Of a stretch of DNA of 64,000 bases, positions 61,854-64,000 are shown piece after piece (within the stretch, counting starts at the first letter, position 1; the number at the start of each line of letters is the position of its first letter). A model generated the notes under the pieces. The model was not told where the DNA came from, made no database searches, and saw only the letters and a program-made list of their open reading frames with translations. The position numbers and the translations under genes are program-made. The DNA is from Paracoccaceae bacterium. Its GTDB lineage: Bacteria > Pseudomonadota > Alphaproteobacteria > Rhodobacterales > Rhodobacteraceae. The stretch spans positions 1-64,000 of the forward strand of contig JAPOXR010000061.1 in assembly GCA_026706985.1 (NCBI GenBank), in the 5' to 3' direction.

Positions 61854-63116
61854 ATGGACTCGATCAAAATCAGGGGCCCGGGGCCGCTTAAAGGTTGCAT
61901 TTCCATAGCAGGCGCCAAGAACGCGTGCCTGGCCCTCATGCCGGCGGCATTGCTGACCGATCAGCCCTTAACCCTTACCAACACGCCGAGGCTTTCCGAC
62001 ATCACAACCATGACGCGGCTGCTGCAATCCGTCGGCGTGGAAGTGCGGTCGTCGCAGGAAGGCCGCGTGCTGACCATGCGCGCCCGCCAGCTGATCAATC
62101 GCCAGGCCGATTACAACATTGTCAGAAAGATGCGCGCCTCCATCCTCGTGCTAGGTCCGTTGCTGGCACGTACAGGCCGTGCCGCCGTATCGCTGCCCGG
62201 CGGTTGCGCCATCGGCGCAAGACCGGTCAACCTGCACCTGCAGGCATTGACCAGGTTAGGGGCCGAAATTCAGCTCGATAACGGCTACATTGAGGCCACT
62301 GCCAACTCCGGACTGCGCGGTGCAATCATCGAATTCCCGTCGGTCTCGGTCGGAGCGACTGAGAATGTTCTGATGGCCGCCTGCCTGGCGGCGGGAACCA
62401 CTGAAATCCGCAATGCGGCACGGGAGCCGGAAATCATCGATCTTGCGAATTGTCTCGACAGCATGGGTGCCAGAATTCATGGTGCCGGCACACATACCAT
62501 AACCGTCGAGGGGGTGCCGACCCTGGCAGGAGGAACGCATTCGGTCATTCCCGACCGGATTGAGCTCGGCACCTATATGCTGGCCGGGGCGATCGCCGGC
62601 GGAGAGTTGATGCTCGAAGGCGGGCGGCTCGACCTGGTTGGCAAATTCGTGGAAAAACTTGCAGAGGCGGGCGTCGGCGTCAGCGAAGCAGAAGGCCGCA
62701 TCCATGTGCAGCGGAACTCGGACCGGTTATTGCCCGTGAATGTGGTCACTGAACCCTATCCGGGTTTTCCAACCGATCTGCAGGCGCAGATGATGGCGGC
62801 GATGACACTGGCGGATGGAGTCAGTAGAATTGAGGAAAATGTGTTTGAAAACCGTTTCATGCACGCACCTGAACTGATGCGGATGGGCGCCCGTATCGAG
62901 GTGTCGGGCGGCAAGGCAAAAGTAACCGGAGTTGATACGCTGCGCGGTGCGCCGGTTATGGCCACGGATCTACGCGCTTCGGTGTCACTGATACTGGCCG
63001 GGCTCGCCGCCGAAGGAACCACAACCGTGAACCGGATTTACCATCTCGACCGTGGATATGAACAGATTGAGGATAAACTATCCGCCTGCGGTGCCGATAT
63101 TCGGAGAATCGCCTGA
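61854..63116 (+). CDS. murA: UDP-N-acetylglucosamine 1-carboxyvinyltransferase
   Basis: First committed step of peptidoglycan synthesis, transferring enolpyruvate from PEP to UDP-GlcNAc. 420 residues, full length. K22-N23 in [19 protein letters not shown] and the active-site C118 in [19 protein letters not shown] (the cysteine form, fosfomycin-sensitive type) are present; the second half has [19 protein letters not shown] and [21 protein letters not shown]. Start follows the small upstream ORF without a gap. Its stop overlaps the DUF2948 start (TGATG). Confidence 0.97.
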   Translation: MDSIKIRGPGPLKGCISIAGAKNACLALMPAALLTDQPLTLTNTPRLSDITTMTRLLQSVGVEVRSSQEGRVLTMRARQLINRQADYNIVRKMRASILVLGPLLARTGRAAVSLPGGCAIGARPVNLHLQALTRLGAEIQLDNGYIEATANSGLRGAIIEFPSVSVGATENVLMAACLAAGTTEIRNAAREPEIIDLANCLDSMGARIHGAGTHTITVEGVPTLAGGTHSVIPDRIELGTYMLAGAIAGGELMLEGGRLDLVGKFVEKLAEAGVGVSEAEGRIHVQRNSDRLLPVNVVTEPYPGFPTDLQAQMMAAMTLADGVSRIEENVFENRFMHAPELMRMGARIEVSGGKAKVTGVDTLRGAPVMATDLRASVSLILAGLAAEGTTTVNRIYHLDRGYEQIEDKLSACGADIRRIA

Positions 63117-63583
63117 TGCCGGATGCGCTGTTCGAAGATGCCTCCCCAACGCCTTTGCGCCTGAGGGCATGTGACGGGGAAGATCTGAAAGTCATTGCCA
63201 CCCTGGTCCAGGATGCCATTTTCACCCGGCAGGAGATCCAGTGGCACCGAAAACGGCGTGAGTTTTCATTGTTGCTCAGCCGGATGAAGTGGGAAACACA
63301 GCCTGATTCCGCCGATGGTTGCCCGGACCGGGTGCGCTCTGTCCTGCGAATCGCGGATGTTCTTGAACTCAACCTCGACGAATTGTCGGCTGATGATGTT
63401 CCGGAGGTTTTTTCGGTGCTTGATATCGCGTTCACACCCGGTGCCGATGGCACCGGTAAACTGACGGCAGTGCTTGCAGGTGACTTTGATATCACATTGC
63501 GGGTTGAGTGCATCGAAATCACTTTGACCGATGTCGAGCTCCCATACCGCGCCGCATCGGGCAAATTGCCCGACCACGGATGA
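63116..63583 (+). CDS. DUF2948 family protein
   Basis: A 155-residue protein matching DUF2948, found mainly in alphaproteobacteria between murA and hisD: LRLRACDGEDLKVIATLVQDAIFTRQEIQWHRKRREFSLLLSRMKWE and FDITLRVECIEITLTDVELPYRAASGKLPDH. The function is unknown. Translationally coupled to murA by a one-base overlap. Confidence 0.88.
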   Translation: MPDALFEDASPTPLRLRACDGEDLKVIATLVQDAIFTRQEIQWHRKRREFSLLLSRMKWETQPDSADGCPDRVRSVLRIADVLELNLDELSADDVPEVFSVLDIAFTPGADGTGKLTAVLAGDFDITLRVECIEITLTDVELPYRAASGKLPDHG

Positions 63584-63590
63584 TTTTCTG

Positions 63591-64000
63591 ATGGCCGTCA
63601 AGCTGACCAGTTCAGATCCCGGATTTGAACAGGCGCTTCCACAACTGCTCGCTGTCCGCGGATCGGTCAGCGAAAAGATCGGAAAGGTCGCCGCCTCGAT
63701 CGTCAGGGATGTGCGCAGGCGTGGAGATGCCGCTCTCTTTGAACATACGGAAAAACTCGATGGCTGTGTCATCGGCGCCGATTCGATCCGCATTGGCCCG
63801 AATGAAATTGACCGGGCGGCGCGGATCGTGCCACCCGATCAGCAACGGGCGCTGGAACTCGCGGCGAACCGCATTCGGGACTATCACAGGAAGCAAATTC
63901 CACAGGATCAGATGCAGCGCGGTGCCGACGGCTCGCTTCTCGGCTGGCGATGGACGGCAATTGAATCTGTTGGAATCTATGTGCCCGGCGGCTCGGCCTC
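63591..64000 (+). CDS. hisD: histidinol dehydrogenase, N-terminal part (cut by window end)
   Basis: The open frame from ATG 63591 runs to the window edge (about 136 codons, no stop). VAASIVRDVRRRGDAALFEHTEKLDG and the end WRWTAIESVGIYVPGGSAS match the N-terminal part of HisD, which oxidises histidinol to histidine. The YVPGG motif is part of the NAD site region. The murA-DUF2948-hisD order is normal for alphaproteobacteria. The rest of the gene lies outside the window. Confidence 0.92.
   Translation, partial: MAVKLTSSDPGFEQALPQLLAVRGSVSEKIGKVAASIVRDVRRRGDAALFEHTEKLDGCVIGADSIRIGPNEIDRAARIVPPDQQRALELAANRIRDYHRKQIPQDQMQRGADGSLLGWRWTAIESVGIYVPGGSA

Overview
The window is about 64 kb of bacterial chromosome, most likely from an alphaproteobacterium. 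The evidence is gene content and order rather than a marker gene: hflK-hflC-DUF2065-degP, ftsY beside yciB, murA-DUF2948-hisD, purA-DUF2842, a PhaR repressor, secG upstream of pyrG, and a LexA site of the alphaproteobacterial GTTC-N7-GTTC type. Core genes run near 60% G+C. The genus cannot be named from what is here, and no rRNA or complete tRNA gene was seen.

Layout. 0-8 kb: a secreted Cache-like protein, a GST, then a minus-strand run (yciB, DMT transporter, ftsY, NuoE/NuoF fusion, xseA, 2Fe-2S ferredoxin). 8-12.3 kb: a scar region with a LexA-box-driven stub of dnaE2, a decayed IS110-type transposase, an intact AbiE toxin-antitoxin pair and an IS5-type element sitting at the degP stop codon. 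12.3-27.1 kb: housekeeping (degP, DUF2065, hflC, hflK, gor, rpiA), a carbon-catabolism block (Fe-alcohol dehydrogenase, aldehyde dehydrogenase, metallo-beta-lactamase-fold hydrolase, DenD-like dehydrogenase, FAH-family enzyme), thiamine diphosphokinase, pyrG and secG. 27.3-29.3 kb: broken genes, including a hipA remnant.

29.3-46.2 kb is a catabolic island. A family-1 sugar ABC transporter is encoded with an argininosuccinate-lyase-like enzyme and a divergent PIG-L deacetylase. Next to it is an operon of ROK regulator, M20 hydrolase, RbsB/RbsC/RbsA-type transporter, YhfX-type PLP enzyme and SIS-domain aminosugar isomerase/deaminase. Together they look like uptake and dismantling of amino-sugar conjugates. 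A GntR regulator between the halves is broken. Copies of a short dispersed repeat lie at about 27.4, 38.5 and 46.4 kb, with another at 58.25 kb.

46.5-50.8 kb is a housekeeping run (M48 protease, purA, DUF2842, TerB, PhnD-like protein, GATase). 51.1-57.5 kb is a third ABC transporter operon with a SnoaL-like protein and a divergent LysR regulator; its ATPase has lost the Walker A lysine. 57.7-59.8 kb is a defence-type patch: an hsdR remnant followed by an AT-rich two-gene unit of a ThsB-like TIR protein and a small three-helix membrane protein. From 60 kb the core resumes with a 2-keto-4-pentenoate hydratase-family gene, phaR, a small basic protein, murA, DUF2948 and the start of hisD, cut by the window end.

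The most interesting candidates are the TIR plus membrane-protein pair, the amino-sugar-conjugate island, and the SOS-controlled dnaE2 stub.
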